A DNA stretch of 36,327 bases from Pelotomaculum sp. PtaU1.Bin035 (GCA_002067965.1 MVRN01000105.1:1-36327); one strand, 5' to 3'; positions 16,898 through 25,960 are shown, counted from the first letter of the stretch. Notes: a model not told the origin generated them from the sequence alone. Numbers and translations: made by a program.

Positions 16898-17783
16898 TAA
16901 TATGCCCCCTAAAGATCTCTTCCAGCCTTTCTACCTGGTTTAAGTCAATGCTTCCCTTCTCCATGGCAACTTTAACGGTATAAAGCCCTAATTTGCGATA
17001 AAGTTCCCATTCCTGCCCCCCTACTTTTTTTAAAGCTTCCAGATGTCCTTCCAGGGTCGTGCCGTCGCCCCGCGCCACGGGGCCGGTCAGCGCCCGGACC
17101 GGTCCTTCCTGGCTGATATTTTTTATTGTGCCCTCGGCCAAAGGCAACAACGCCTGAAAAGCCTCCGGCCTGGAAAGCCCGAAACGGCTATACAGCCCGG
17201 TAGCCAGGTGCATCAAAGACACAAGATAGTTAGAGGCGATGCAGGCCGCGGCGTGATATAGCGGCTTGTCCTGAGCGGCAATATAAATACTCCTGCCTCC
17301 GAGGTCCTTAACAATTTGTTCGGCCAGCGGCAGCGCGCCTGCGTCGCCTTCCAGCGCAAAATATGAACCCTGCAGGTTTTCCATGGCCATTTTAACATCG
17401 GCAAAAGACTGGAGAGGATGCAACGAAGCGGCCAGCGCTCCGGAATGCCGGGCAATTCCGACCTCTTCCGATGGAAAAGCCCCGCTGGTATGAAACACTG
17501 CCTGGCCGGCCCTGAAGCCTCCCCTCTCGTTGATCTCACCGGCAACCTGCGCGATCACCCGGTCAGGGGTAGTAATAAAGACCACTTCAGCCCCGCCGGT
17601 GATTTCCTCCGGCTTGCCGGTGGCGGGCACTTTTAATTTTTCAGCCACATACCTTGCCAATGAAAGGCTTTTGTCGGCCACTCCTGTCACGGGATAGCCT
17701 TGACGGCTCAAAAGGAGCGCCAGCGCCGACCCGACTTTTCCCGCTCCTACCACTGCAATAGATGGCTTGCTAAAGGGCATCAT
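16890..17783 (-). CDS. Rossmann-fold plus DUF2520 protein, possible ketopantoate reductase
   Basis: 297 residues. The N-terminus SIAVVGAGKVGSALALLLSRQGYPVTG is an NAD(P)-binding Rossmann fold, followed by VFITTPDRVI as in F420/NADP-reductase-like proteins. The C-terminal half (PLYHAAACIASNYLVSLMHLATGLYSRFG) is the helical DUF2520 domain. It is the first gene of the pan operon, overlapping panB. Pantothenate synthesis needs a ketopantoate reductase between PanB and PanC, and no panE or ilvC is in this window. I infer that this protein could do that step, but sequence alone does not show it. Two ATGs stand together at 17778-17783. Confidence 0.85.
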   Translation of the reverse strand: MMPFSKPSIAVVGAGKVGSALALLLSRQGYPVTGVADKSLSLARYVAEKLKVPATGKPEEITGGAEVVFITTPDRVIAQVAGEINERGGFRAGQAVFHTSGAFPSEEVGIARHSGALAASLHPLQSFADVKMAMENLQGSYFALEGDAGALPLAEQIVKDLGGRSIYIAAQDKPLYHAAACIASNYLVSLMHLATGLYSRFGLSRPEAFQALLPLAEGTIKNISQEGPVRALTGPVARGDGTTLEGHLEALKKVGGQEWELYRKLGLYTVKVAMEKGSIDLNQVERLEEIFRGHINE

Positions 17784-17813
17784 CCCCTTCGCCCGTTGTT
17801 GCGAAAAAAATGT

Positions 17814-17845
17814 AATAAAAAAGCCTCCCGGAAAACCCGAGAAGC
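17814..17845 (-). terminator. Intrinsic terminator or attenuator in the pan leader
   Basis: On the minus strand GCTTCTCGG, loop GTTTT, CCGGGAGGC form a 9-bp stem with three G-U pairs (17837-17845 and 17823-17831), followed by TTTTTTATT. It stands in front of the first pan gene, not behind a gene, so it is best read as an attenuator that decides whether the pan operon is transcribed. Confidence 0.8.
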
Positions 17846-17977
17846 TTATGCAAACTCAACGTCACGTCTCGGTCCATCCGGCTCCAAGCGATAAGTTGTC
17901 CAATAACTAGGCGTCTTAATAAATTGTCGTTTATCTACTGCTCCAGGTATGGCTCCAGCGGATGCCACCCTTGTCCG
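17846..17977 (-). promoter_or_regulatory. Structured pan operon leader, candidate tandem pan-motif RNA
   Basis: The leader carries two similar modules. Each begins GGACAA and leads to a 21-nt hairpin: 17938-17958 (CTGGAGCCA, loop, TGGAGCAG) and 17868-17888 (CTTGGAGCC, loop, GGACCGAG). In both the stem is interrupted by unpaired A residues on the two sides. A pan RNA motif is known upstream of panB, panC and panD in Firmicutes; it is a stem with two bulged adenosines, usually in tandem. The context, the tandem layout and the bulged As fit. I could not test it against the covariance model, so the name is inference. Confidence 0.55.
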
Positions 17978-17983
17978 GATTTC

Positions 17984-18012
17984 ATTTTAACACAGCATTA
18001 ACCTGCAGGCAA
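17984..18012 (-). promoter_or_regulatory. Promoter of the pan leader and operon
   Basis: TTGCCT (18007-18012) and TAAAAT (17984-17989) on the minus strand with a 17-base spacer. Transcription would start near 17977, at the beginning of the structured leader and about 195 bases before the first pan gene. Confidence 0.65.
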
Positions 18013-18026
18013 TCAGTTTTTTACAT

Positions 18027-18060
18027 AATATTTTGTAATTATTTTTTTAAACAAAATATT
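18027..18060. repeat. A+T-rich 10-bp inverted repeat at the end of splB
   Basis: AATATTTTGT (18027-18036) and ACAAAATATT (18051-18060) are perfect inverted copies 14 bases apart. They straddle the splB stop codon. They may form a weak terminator for splB or an operator upstream of the pan promoter; I cannot tell which. Confidence 0.6.
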
Positions 18061-19066
18061 CGACTCTGGACCCCGGAAAGAAATCCGCTACCAGGCCGTT
18101 AAAATAATTATTGACTTCCTGTAAAAGTTCTTTGGGGTAGACGTATTTGCCATAGCCAAACTGCCCGAATTTAAAGGTCCTGGCTTCTTCATCCAGGTCC
18201 AGCCGCGTGTTCGGGAAAACCTCCTGGATGGTGTTCTTTGCCCTCTTGGTAAACCTGTGAGTGATTAATTCAAAGGTGACGCCAGAGGCAATGCCGGACA
18301 GGCTTTCGGCAGCGGTTTGAAAAAGTTCCTTGTAGTCCTTTTTCCATCCTTCCGCGATAATAATCGGCGCTATCAGGAAACCTAACGGATAGCCCGCCCG
18401 GGCCACTTTCTCCGCCGCCGCCAGCCTGCCGGCCAGCGGGGGCGTGGCATGCTCGAACCGCCTGATCACTTGAAAAGTATTAATACTGAAGCGGAACCTG
18501 GTGTGGCCGTTGTGCGCGGCATCAAGCAACGGGTCCACATCAGTGAATTTTGTTACAAAACGGAAACGGCCCAATTCCTGGCCGCCGAAATACCCGATCA
18601 CCCTTTTCAACGCTCCCGTATAGGGCTCCGCCGGCACCGGATCGGACGTGGCCGCCCCTTCAAACACTGTCAGCGCCGGCCGTCTTTTTTCTATATACCG
18701 TTGAGCGGCGTCCAGAATCTCCTCAATGTTTACATAAATCCGCATATAGGGTTTATTGCCCAGGTTGGTAAGCAAGTAGCAGTACTCGCACTTCCCGGGG
18801 CAGCTTGTAGCCAGGGGAAGCTGAAAGTGCGCCGAGGGCTTGCAGGTCTCAAAGGCCTTGGTCCGGCGGACGCCTACCACGAGCGTCCTCTTCCCTTCCA
18901 GGTACCCTTCGGCGCGGGTCCTGCCGGGAATAGAGGCGACCCGGTTGTGGGACGCTGTAAAGCTGATATCGGTCCCTTTATCCCTGAAAAATCGCAGAAT
19001 TTCCTCTCCCAGGGGGTATTGCAGCGCGTCTTGCTCGAAGATAACTCTTTTTGGCTCAAAAACCAT
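18047..19066 (-). CDS. splB: Spore photoproduct lyase, catalytic Cys replaced by Ala
   Basis: A radical-SAM repair enzyme that reverses the thymine dimer formed in UV-irradiated spores. About 339 residues. The cluster motif is CPGKCEYCYL (CX3CX2C at residues 89-96), with the flanking tyrosines kept. Other family segments are RFRFVTKFTDVDPLLDAAHNGHTRFRFSIN, AGYPLGFLIAPI and FELITHRFTKRAK. In Bacillus subtilis Cys141, in FEASCTSD, donates the hydrogen atom; here the same place reads FEGAATSD, so Ala takes its position (as I recall the family). The ATG at 19064-19066 follows GGGTGAGC and gives the normal N-terminus; an ATG eight codons upstream is less likely. It overlaps folK by 11 bases. Confidence 0.93.
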   Translation of the reverse strand: MVFEPKRVIFEQDALQYPLGEEILRFFRDKGTDISFTASHNRVASIPGRTRAEGYLEGKRTLVVGVRRTKAFETCKPSAHFQLPLATSCPGKCEYCYLLTNLGNKPYMRIYVNIEEILDAAQRYIEKRRPALTVFEGAATSDPVPAEPYTGALKRVIGYFGGQELGRFRFVTKFTDVDPLLDAAHNGHTRFRFSINTFQVIRRFEHATPPLAGRLAAAEKVARAGYPLGFLIAPIIIAEGWKKDYKELFQTAAESLSGIASGVTFELITHRFTKRAKNTIQEVFPNTRLDLDEEARTFKFGQFGYGKYVYPKELLQEVNNYFNGLVADFFPGSRVEYFV

Positions 19067-19637
19067 TTTGCTCACCCGGACTTTTATCATTTATTATTCT
19101 CATCCGGGGCAAGAAAATACTTATGCTTCGCTGTGAGTTTGGCGGCAGGGGCTCTATTAACTGCTCCTTCGCCAACGACGCCGCCAATTCGGCCGCCCTC
19201 CCCCGGCCCGGTATTTCCAGCCCGGGCGCCAAATCGGCCAGGGGCGCCATCACAAAAGCGCGCTCGTGCATCCGTGGGTGGGGGACAACCAATTCAGGCA
19301 GATTCACTTCCTCCATACCGAAAAGAAGCAGGTCCAGGTCAATTATCCGCGGCCCCCACCGCACGCCACGCACCCGCCCGGACCTGCCCTCCACGTGAAG
19401 CAATATATCAAGAAGCTCCAGCGGGGATAACTCCGTTTCAACCTCCGCCACTGTATTTACAAACCAGTCCTGTCCGGTATGGCCAACGGGCGCTGTATTA
19501 TAGCAAGGCGCCACCCGCTTTATCCGCAATCCCGGGAAACTGTCCAGCAATTCCAATGCCTTTCGAATATTGAGACCTTTATCGCCCATATTGCTGCCAA
19601 TACCAATATAAGCAACAACAGGCGCGAGGCTATTCAT
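19056..19637 (-). CDS. folK: 2-amino-4-hydroxy-6-hydroxymethyldihydropteridine pyrophosphokinase
   Basis: FolK transfers pyrophosphate from ATP to the pterin before FolP condenses it with p-aminobenzoate. 193 residues, slightly longer than usual because of a tail after about residue 165. Signature segments are VAYIGIGSNMGDKGLNIRKAL, APCYNTAPVGHTGQDWFVN, and RWGPRIIDLDLLLFG with the metal-binding Asp pair, followed by VPHPRMHERAFVMAPLADLAP. It overlaps folB by 8 bases and splB by 11, in one operon folP-folB-folK-splB. Confidence 0.97.
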   Translation of the reverse strand: MNSLAPVVAYIGIGSNMGDKGLNIRKALELLDSFPGLRIKRVAPCYNTAPVGHTGQDWFVNTVAEVETELSPLELLDILLHVEGRSGRVRGVRWGPRIIDLDLLLFGMEEVNLPELVVPHPRMHERAFVMAPLADLAPGLEIPGRGRAAELAASLAKEQLIEPLPPNSQRSISIFLPRMRIINDKSPGEQNGF

Positions 19638-19995
19638 TCTTTCGCCTGATTTCCGCAGCCACCCAGCTAAACCGCCCGGGCAAAGGCGCCTGGGGCTTTT
19701 TTACCCGGATCATGACTTCTTTTACCGGAAAAAGCCTCAAAATTTCGGATGCGATGGCCTCCGCCACCGATTCGATCAGTTTATAAGGCCGCCCCCCCAC
19801 GATTTTCCCGACCAGGTCGAAGACGCGGGCGTAATCCACCGTATGATCCGGGCCGTCGGACTTTCCGGCCGGGCTGAGGTCCAGAAAAAGTTCCACATCA
19901 ACGGTAAAACGCTGCCCCAAGGCCTGTTCTTGAGGCGATACCCCATGGTAGCCGTAACACTCCATTCCTTCCAAGATGATTTTATCCACTTGCAT
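19630..19995 (-). CDS. folB: Dihydroneopterin aldolase
   Basis: FolB cleaves dihydroneopterin to the pterin used by FolK. 121 residues, the normal length. Visible segments are DKIILEGMECYGYHGVSPQEQALGQRF, DHTVDYARVFDLV, KLIESVAEAIASEIL with the catalytic Glu-Ser region, and MIRVKKPQAPLPG with the conserved Lys. I chose the ATG at 19993-19995 because AAGGAGCGT stands immediately before it; the frame is open seven codons further. It overlaps the end of folP by 14 bases. Confidence 0.97.
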   Translation of the reverse strand: MQVDKIILEGMECYGYHGVSPQEQALGQRFTVDVELFLDLSPAGKSDGPDHTVDYARVFDLVGKIVGGRPYKLIESVAEAIASEILRLFPVKEVMIRVKKPQAPLPGRFSWVAAEIRRKNE

Positions 19996-21187
19996 ACGCT
20001 CCTTGTCCCCGGACAATGGCGTCGGCCATCCTGGCTACCCGTACCATTTCTTTTACATCGTGTACCCGGACTATATCCGCTCCGTTGGCGATACCCACGG
20101 CCACGGTAGCCGCGGTGCCCTCCACCCGCTGATCCGCCGGCAGGTCGAGCACTTTGCCGATCGTTGACTTGCGGGAGGTGCCGATCATAACAGGAAGTCC
20201 CAGGCAGCGCAACTCCCTGAGTCGCCGCAGCGCCTCCAGGTTCCGGCTTACCGTCTTGCCGAACCCGATACCCGGGTCTATGATTATTTTTTCCCGGCTC
20301 ACCCCCGCCGCCAGGGCAATATTGACGCTCTCCTGAAAATATGCGATTAAATCGCCGGTCAAGTCGTTATATTCCGTGCCTTTTTGGTTGTGCATAAGCA
20401 CCAAGGGGACGCCGTATTCCGCAATCAGCCCGGGCATAGCCGGATCGGCGCGCAGAGCCCACTGGTCGTTGATTATGTGGGCGCCGGCCTCCAGCGCATA
20501 ACGCGCCACAAGAGCTTTCGTCGTATCTACAGAAATCGGGACCGGTATTTCCTTGACCAGTTCTTCCAACACCGGTATGACCCGCGCAATTTCCTCCTCT
20601 TCACCTACCGGCGTGTACCCCGGGCGGGTAGACTCCCCCCCAAGGTCAATGATGTCGGCCCCTTCGGCAACCATTTGTTTTGCCCGCTCCACCGCCATGC
20701 CACATTCGGTGAACCTCCCGCCATCGGAAAAAGAGTCCGGCGTCACGTTCAATATCCCCATTACCAGGGTCCTCTCACCAATGCGGATGGTTTTCCCGCG
20801 GCAGTCCAGATCGTTGGGAGGCAACCCCTCCCGGGCGGCCAGGACGTCCCGGATCCGCCCGGCCAGATCAGCCAAGCCAAAAGGTTGTAACCGTAATTTG
20901 GCCAGGAAAGCTTCATACTGTTTCAGGGTACCCATCAGCAGCACCCTGGTCTCGCTCACGGAGCAGTCAATTACTCCCCTGGCGACAGCCGCTTCGCCTC
21001 CCTTGCCGAGCATTTCCTGTTTGATAATGTTAGCTTGCTTCGGCCGCACCCCTTCCAGCATCACCAGCCGGTGTACCATCTTGGGCGCCATCCACCCGCG
21101 CCCGGCCTGATCGGCGCCTACCGAGGCAAGCATCCGCAACGCTTGCTCTTTATTATCAACCTCAATGCCGTAAACCCTGATCGCCAA
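19982..21187 (-). CDS. folP: Dihydropteroate synthase with N-terminal extension
   Basis: FolP condenses the pterin pyrophosphate with p-aminobenzoate, the sulfonamide target. The catalytic TIM barrel begins only near residue 135: GERTLVMGILNVTPDSFSDGG, IIDLGGESTRPGYTPV, ISVDTTKALVA, IIIDPGIGFGKTVSRNLEALR and MIGTSRKSTIGKVL. Before it stands an extension of about 130 residues (IRVYGIEVDNKEQALRML and so on) that I do not recognise as a catalytic domain; clostridial FolP proteins often have one. The TTG at 21185-21187, seven bases after GGGGGG, is the best start. First gene of folP-folB-folK-splB. Confidence 0.95.
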   Translation of the reverse strand: MAIRVYGIEVDNKEQALRMLASVGADQAGRGWMAPKMVHRLVMLEGVRPKQANIIKQEMLGKGGEAAVARGVIDCSVSETRVLLMGTLKQYEAFLAKLRLQPFGLADLAGRIRDVLAAREGLPPNDLDCRGKTIRIGERTLVMGILNVTPDSFSDGGRFTECGMAVERAKQMVAEGADIIDLGGESTRPGYTPVGEEEEIARVIPVLEELVKEIPVPISVDTTKALVARYALEAGAHIINDQWALRADPAMPGLIAEYGVPLVLMHNQKGTEYNDLTGDLIAYFQESVNIALAAGVSREKIIIDPGIGFGKTVSRNLEALRRLRELRCLGLPVMIGTSRKSTIGKVLDLPADQRVEGTAATVAVGIANGADIVRVHDVKEMVRVARMADAIVRGQGAYASG

Positions 21188-21214
21188 TCCACAACCCCCC
21201 ATAATACTTGGTAT

Positions 21215-21661
21215 TTAGCCTATGTGAATTACAATGACCGGGCATGACGCGTTGGAACATACTTTGTTGCTTACACTGCCCATTATAAGGCCGGGTATTT
21301 TACCCAGCCCCCTGCTCCCCATAATGATCACGTCATAACCTTCTATTTTTGTCTTCTTCAGGATCTCCCGCGAAGGGCTGCCAATCGCCACGGCAGTATC
21401 TATCTTTATGTCGTTCCCGGCGAGGCTTTCTTTCAACTGATCCAGCATAGCCTGCGCCTTTATTCTTAATTCGTTAAAAAGCATTGCCCGGTCGGCGCCG
21501 ATTCGGACTTTAACTCTTTCTTCAAGGAAAAGGGGGATATCCTGCACCACATGAAAGAGTGTAACCGTTGCCTTGGACACCTTGGCCAGTTTAAGGGCAT
21601 GCTGCACAGCTGAGAGCGACTGGCTGGAATTATCAAAAGGAACGAGGATCTTTCTATACAT
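21215..21661 (-). CDS. Universal stress protein (UspA family)
   Basis: A 148-residue single-domain Usp with the family start MYRKILVPFDNSSQSLSAVQHALKLA and the ATP-binding motif GSRGLGKIPGLIMGSVSNKV (G-2x-G-9x-GS), ending in NASCPVIVIHI. ATP-binding Usps help survival in stress; the exact role is unknown. It lies between fhs and folP with 38 and 27 bases on its sides, so it is probably co-transcribed with one of them. Confidence 0.93.
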   Translation of the reverse strand: MYRKILVPFDNSSQSLSAVQHALKLAKVSKATVTLFHVVQDIPLFLEERVKVRIGADRAMLFNELRIKAQAMLDQLKESLAGNDIKIDTAVAIGSPSREILKKTKIEGYDVIIMGSRGLGKIPGLIMGSVSNKVCSNASCPVIVIHIG

Positions 21662-21699
21662 ATTGCATGCCTCCGCTAATTGTCGTTGGCCGTTTGTTT

Positions 21700-23460
21700 T
21701 TAGAAAAGACCTGTAACCTTTCCAGTGTTTACATCCACGTCAACTCTCCTGAAAGCCGGATCGGAACCGGTACCGGGCATCAGGCTGATAGCGCCGGTAA
21801 CCGGGCACAGGAATTTGGCCCCGGCGAAAATCAGGACGTCATGGACCGGCAGCACCCAACCCCTGGGTACTCCTTTAAGTTCCGGGTTATGCGTTAAGCT
21901 CAGGTGAGTTTTTACCATCATAGTGGCATAATCCCTCATCAAGGGATCGGCCTCAAGCATCTTGGCTTTGGCTTCCGCCTCCGGCGTCCAGGCGACACCA
22001 TCAGCCCCGTACACCTCTCTGGCGATTATTTCCACTCTTTGCCGCAACGGCATCTCCAGGGGGTAAAGAAATTTGAAATCAACTTTATCATTACACGCGT
22101 CAATGACTGCGTCGGCCAATTCCAAGGCGCCATCCCCGCCCTCCAGCCAGTGTCTGGAAAGCACACAGCGGGCTCCTGACTGTTCAACATACCGGCGCAC
22201 CATGGCGATCTCATCTTTAGTATCTGTACTGAAGGCATTAATGCAGACTACCGGGTTTACTCCCGCTTTTATCACTGTAGCCAGGTGATGCAGCAGATTG
22301 GGAATGCCCTTTTCCAGCAGTTCCAGATTTTCTGTCCTGTATTCCTCCGCCAAAGCCCGGCCCGGCGCTACTCCGGGACCTCCGCCATGCATTTTCAAGG
22401 CCCTGATGGTGGCTGTAATAACTGAAACATTAGGGGTAAGCCCGCTCAGCCGGCATTTCACATTCCAAAACTTCTCAAAACCGATATCCACTCCAAAGCC
22501 GCTCTCAGTCACATGATAATCGAACATTTTCAAACCAATGCGGTCTGCGATAATAGAGGACTGGCCCACGGCGATATTGGCAAAAGGACCGGCATGCACC
22601 ATACAGGGCTGCTGTTCCACTGTACACATCAAGGTCGGGTTAATAGCGCTTCTCATCCAGGCGCACATGGCGCCGGCAACTTCCAGATCGGAGGTGGTTA
22701 CCGGATTGCCTTTTTTATCCCGGGCCACAATGATATTACCCAGCCTTTCCCTCAAGTCCTTCAAATCCCGGACAATGGCGAGAATAGCCATGATTTCAGA
22801 ACTGCCCGCAATGCTGAATTTGGACGACATCATGTAGCCGTCCATCCTGCCCCCGATGCCCATAATAATGTTGCGCAGGCCCTGGGCGCAATAGTCAATA
22901 ACCCAGCCCATTTCCACATTCCTGGGGTCAATGTCCAGGCGCCTCAAGTTCCGCCTGGCTAATTCAGAATCGCCGTAGTTCGCCTCGTGCTGCATCCGGG
23001 CGTTAAGTGCCACCATAGCCAGGTTATGGGCGTTCATGAGATCGTTTATATCACCGGTCAGTCCCATGGAAAACTCGGTCATGGGGATAAGCAGGGCGTT
23101 GCCGCCCCCCGCGGCTGTACCCTTGATGTTCATGGTAGGGCCGCCCGAAGGCTGGCGTAAACAGCCGCCCGCGTTTTTCCCCCTTTTGCCTAAACCTTCC
23201 AGCAGCCCCACACTGGTGGTTGTCTTTCCCTCACCCAGCGGGGTCGGCGTAATGGCGGTAACCTCGATATACTTGCCGTCCCGCTTGTCCCTGAGACGGT
23301 TGATGATCTTCAGAAAATCAAGCTTGCAAACTCTCCCGTAAGGGATAACTTCATCTTTTTCCAAACCAAGCCTGTCCCGCCAATCCCCGGGCGCAGGCAT
23401 ATTCTTCTCAGCTTCCTCAGCGATTTGCCAGTCAGCCATTCTGGTTGCATCATAAGCCAT
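21700..23460 (-). CDS. fhs: Formate-tetrahydrofolate ligase
   Basis: Fhs activates formate with ATP to 10-formyl-tetrahydrofolate, the entry to the methyl branch of the Wood-Ljungdahl pathway and of one-carbon metabolism. In syntrophs and sulfate reducers it can also run toward formate. At 586 residues it is somewhat longer than the usual 555-560. The P-loop TPLGEGKTT is at 73-81. Other segments are [74 protein letters not shown] and [25 protein letters not shown] at 23458-23460 follows AGAGGAAGTATAT. Confidence 0.97.
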   Translation of the reverse strand: MAYDATRMADWQIAEEAEKNMPAPGDWRDRLGLEKDEVIPYGRVCKLDFLKIINRLRDKRDGKYIEVTAITPTPLGEGKTTTSVGLLEGLGKRGKNAGGCLRQPSGGPTMNIKGTAAGGGNALLIPMTEFSMGLTGDINDLMNAHNLAMVALNARMQHEANYGDSELARRNLRRLDIDPRNVEMGWVIDYCAQGLRNIIMGIGGRMDGYMMSSKFSIAGSSEIMAILAIVRDLKDLRERLGNIIVARDKKGNPVTTSDLEVAGAMCAWMRSAINPTLMCTVEQQPCMVHAGPFANIAVGQSSIIADRIGLKMFDYHVTESGFGVDIGFEKFWNVKCRLSGLTPNVSVITATIRALKMHGGGPGVAPGRALAEEYRTENLELLEKGIPNLLHHLATVIKAGVNPVVCINAFSTDTKDEIAMVRRYVEQSGARCVLSRHWLEGGDGALELADAVIDACNDKVDFKFLYPLEMPLRQRVEIIAREVYGADGVAWTPEAEAKAKMLEADPLMRDYATMMVKTHLSLTHNPELKGVPRGWVLPVHDVLIFAGAKFLCPVTGAISLMPGTGSDPAFRRVDVDVNTGKVTGLF

Positions 23461-23525
23461 ATATACTTCCTCTTTAGCTCCTTGTTGTACGAATCAAGCA
23501 ATGATCGTTGAATAAAGACCCGTGA

Positions 23526-23975
23526 TTATTCGTAGATCCACCGGTCAACATCACGGCTATATTCTATTATCTCTTCTTCCTTGAAGAACAGGCTGATCTC
23601 CCTGGCAGCGCTGGCTGGTGAATCCGACCCGTGGATCACATTCCGGCCGATTTCAATCCCATAGCTGTTCCTGATAGTTCCTGGCGCGGCTTTCAAGGGA
23701 TTGGTCGCTCCCATCATGTCCCTGGCCGCACTGACGGCGTCTTTGCCTTCGATTACCATGGCTACTACCGGGCCGGAGGTTATATAATCCACCAGAGATT
23801 CAAAAAACGGCTTGCCGGCGTGCTCCCCGTAATGCTTTTCCGCCAACTCGCGGGACATCCTGAACATCTTGAGGCCGACAATTTTATATCCTTTTTTCTC
23901 AAACCTGCTTATGATTTCTCCCGCAAGATTACGCTGAACACCGTCGGGCTTGACCATCAAATACGTGCGTTCCAT
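23526..23975 (-). CDS. ndk: Nucleoside diphosphate kinase
   Basis: Ndk balances nucleoside triphosphates by a phospho-histidine mechanism. 149 residues, normal. The N-terminus [22 protein letters not shown] and the active-site histidine His115 in [17 protein letters not shown] are clear. The segment before it reads [12 protein letters not shown], where GTIRGD(F/Y) is usual; this should not touch catalysis. ATG has GGAGGCACGGTA before it. It stands between the ftsH terminator and fhs. Confidence 0.97.
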   Translation of the reverse strand: MERTYLMVKPDGVQRNLAGEIISRFEKKGYKIVGLKMFRMSRELAEKHYGEHAGKPFFESLVDYITSGPVVAMVIEGKDAVSAARDMMGATNPLKAAPGTIRNSYGIEIGRNVIHGSDSPASAAREISLFFKEEEIIEYSRDVDRWIYE

Positions 23976-24035
23976 TACCGTGCCTCCTAATTTTTCTTAA
24001 ATAGTTATAAAATTTATTCAGGTGCGATTAATCAG

Positions 24036-24072
24036 GAAAAAGCGCCCACGGCCTTATCCAGCCGCGGGCGCT
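24036..24072 (-). terminator. Strong intrinsic terminator after ftsH
   Basis: A 12-bp stem (24041-24052 with 24061-24072, one G-U pair) is followed on the minus strand by TTTTTCC. It begins two bases past the ftsH stop codon and separates ftsH from ndk. Confidence 0.92.
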
Positions 24073-24073
24073 T

Positions 24074-25903
24074 TCACTTTACTCTGTCCAGCCGCTCTCC
24101 CTCGCCTGCCTGCTTCATTAGTTCCGCAAAATTCTCCGATTCGACGGTCTCTTTTTCGAAAAGTGTCTTGGCCACCAAGTGCAGGGTTTCCAGGTGTTCT
24201 TCCAAGAGCCGCTTCCCTTTGTTATAGGAACAGTCTATAGTCTCACGCACTTGAACGTCAATGGCGTTCGCCACCTCTTCACTATAGTTGCGGTCTCTTG
24301 ACAGATCCCTGCCCAGGAAAGGCGTATCCTGTTTTCGCCCGAAGGTCATCGGCCCCAAATCGCTCATGCCGTACTCCATAACCATTTTTCTCACTATATC
24401 GGTAGAGCGCTCCAGGTCGTTTTGCGCTCCGGTGCTGATTTCCTTCAGCACCAGCGCTTCGGCCACCCGCCCGCCCAGGAGCATGGTCACCTGATCGAGG
24501 AGTTGGGACTTGGTCGCATAGTAGCGGTCCTCCTTGGGCAGCAGCAGGGTATAGCCGCCAGCGCGGCCCCTGGGAATTATTGAAACTTTATGCACGGGAT
24601 CGGTGTTCGGCAGCAAGTAACCCAGTACGGCATGCCCGGCCTCATGATAGCAGACCAGCCATTTCTCCTTCTCGCTGATTACCTTGGACTTCTTTTCCGG
24701 CCCGGCGATCACCCGCTCGATTGAGTTTTCCAAATCGGCCATAGAGACTTTCTTGCGGTTTTGGCGCGCCGCCAGGAGCGCCGCCTCGTTGGTCAGGTTG
24801 GCCAGGTCGGCGCCGGTGAACCCCGGAGTCCGGCGGGCGATAATTTCAAGGTTTACAGCCGCGTCCAGGGGCTTCCCGCGGGCGTGTACTTTAAGGATTT
24901 CCTTGCGCCCGTTAACATCCGGCGCGTCTACCACTACCTGGCGGTCGAAACGCCCCGGCCTTAAGAGCGCCGGATCCAGGATATCCGGGCGGTTGGTCGC
25001 CGCCAGGATAATAATACCCTCATTAGGGGAAAAACCGTCCATCTCAACCAGGAGCTGGTTCAGCGTCTGCTCACGCTCGTCATGGCCGCCGCCGAGTCCC
25101 GCGCCCCGCTGCCGCCCCACAGCGTCTATCTCATCCACAAAAACGATACACGGAGCGTTTTTCTTGGCCTGTTCAAAAAGATCCCTCACCCGGGAGGCGC
25201 CAACTCCCACAAACATCTCCACAAAATCCGAGCCGCTTATACTAAAGAAAGGAACCCCCGCCTCGCCGGCCACCGCCCGCGCCAGGAGGGTTTTGCCGGT
25301 ACCTGGCGCCCCGAAAAGGAGTACTCCCTTGGGTATCTTGGCCCCAAGCTCCTGAAATTTCTTCGGGCTTTTTAAGAATTCAACAATTTCTTCCAGCTCT
25401 TCTTTTACCTCATCCGCCCCGGCGACATCGTCGAAGGTAACCTTCTTTTTTTCATCGGTTTGCAGCCTCGCCCGGCTTTTACCGAAAGACATTACCCGGT
25501 TGCCTCCGCCCTGGGTTTGCTGCATCAGGAAAAAGAATAACACTACAAATAAAAGGATCGGCAATAGAGTTGTAAGCAACCCGGTCCACCAACCGGGCTG
25601 GGCGGGCAATTCGCTTTGCCAATCGACCTTTTTTTCTTTTAGCAGCGTATACAGGTCGGTATCGGCGGCGGGCCCCTTGGTTTCAAACTTGGTCCCGTCT
25701 TTTTTCTCCCCGGTGATTAAATTAGTCAGGTTCTCCGTTTGGATTACAACATCCTTGACTTGATCCTGGCGCAAATCCTCATAAAATTTATTGTAGGGCA
25801 CATGGACGGCAACATTTTTATTGGGCGTTGTGTACCTGATCAGGAAGATAATCGCCAAGACAATCAGCAAATATATGCTAAGGTTTTTTACAACCTTATT
25901 CAA
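24074..25903 (-). CDS. ftsH: ATP-dependent membrane zinc metalloprotease FtsH
   Basis: FtsH extracts and degrades membrane and short-lived regulatory proteins; in Bacillus it also affects sporulation. 609 residues. There is a membrane segment at about 8-23, an external domain, a second membrane segment at about 107-127, Walker A GAPGTGKT at 198-205, Walker B VFVDEID at 254-260, the second-region-of-homology arginines in [13 protein letters not shown], and the zinc site HEAGH at 420-424. The start is TTG at 25901-25903 behind AGGAGTGG. In most Bacillota hpt lies between tilS and ftsH; here it is missing and ftsH has its own promoter. Confidence 0.98.
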   Translation of the reverse strand: MNKVVKNLSIYLLIVLAIIFLIRYTTPNKNVAVHVPYNKFYEDLRQDQVKDVVIQTENLTNLITGEKKDGTKFETKGPAADTDLYTLLKEKKVDWQSELPAQPGWWTGLLTTLLPILLFVVLFFFLMQQTQGGGNRVMSFGKSRARLQTDEKKKVTFDDVAGADEVKEELEEIVEFLKSPKKFQELGAKIPKGVLLFGAPGTGKTLLARAVAGEAGVPFFSISGSDFVEMFVGVGASRVRDLFEQAKKNAPCIVFVDEIDAVGRQRGAGLGGGHDEREQTLNQLLVEMDGFSPNEGIIILAATNRPDILDPALLRPGRFDRQVVVDAPDVNGRKEILKVHARGKPLDAAVNLEIIARRTPGFTGADLANLTNEAALLAARQNRKKVSMADLENSIERVIAGPEKKSKVISEKEKWLVCYHEAGHAVLGYLLPNTDPVHKVSIIPRGRAGGYTLLLPKEDRYYATKSQLLDQVTMLLGGRVAEALVLKEISTGAQNDLERSTDIVRKMVMEYGMSDLGPMTFGRKQDTPFLGRDLSRDRNYSEEVANAIDVQVRETIDCSYNKGKRLLEEHLETLHLVAKTLFEKETVESENFAELMKQAGEGERLDRVK

Positions 25904-25954
25904 CTATTATGCCACTCCTCTCAATAAAACAAGAGACAAAAACCCATAATTTTT

Positions 25955-25960
25955 ATTATA
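25955..25960 (-). promoter_or_regulatory. Extended -10 of the ftsH promoter
   Basis: On the minus strand TGGTATAAT gives a perfect -10 with the extended TG motif. There is no good -35 at 17 bases, which extended -10 promoters can do without. The 187 bases between tilS and ftsH also hold the palindrome CCCGCGCGGG at 26051-26060, which lacks a U-run on this strand. Confidence 0.6.

Noticed and set aside
17955-17975. AAGGGTGGCATCCGC on the minus strand, like the T-box sequence GGGTGGNACCGCG.
   Set aside because: It has an extra base in the core and lies more than 100 bases before the terminator, whereas a T-box antiterminator adjoins it. The pan genes are not typical T-box genes.
18449-19573. 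Plus-strand open frame of 374 codons.
   Set aside because: It is antisense to splB and folK, both clear genes, and has low-complexity Pro/Ala/Arg composition typical of a GC-rich shadow frame.
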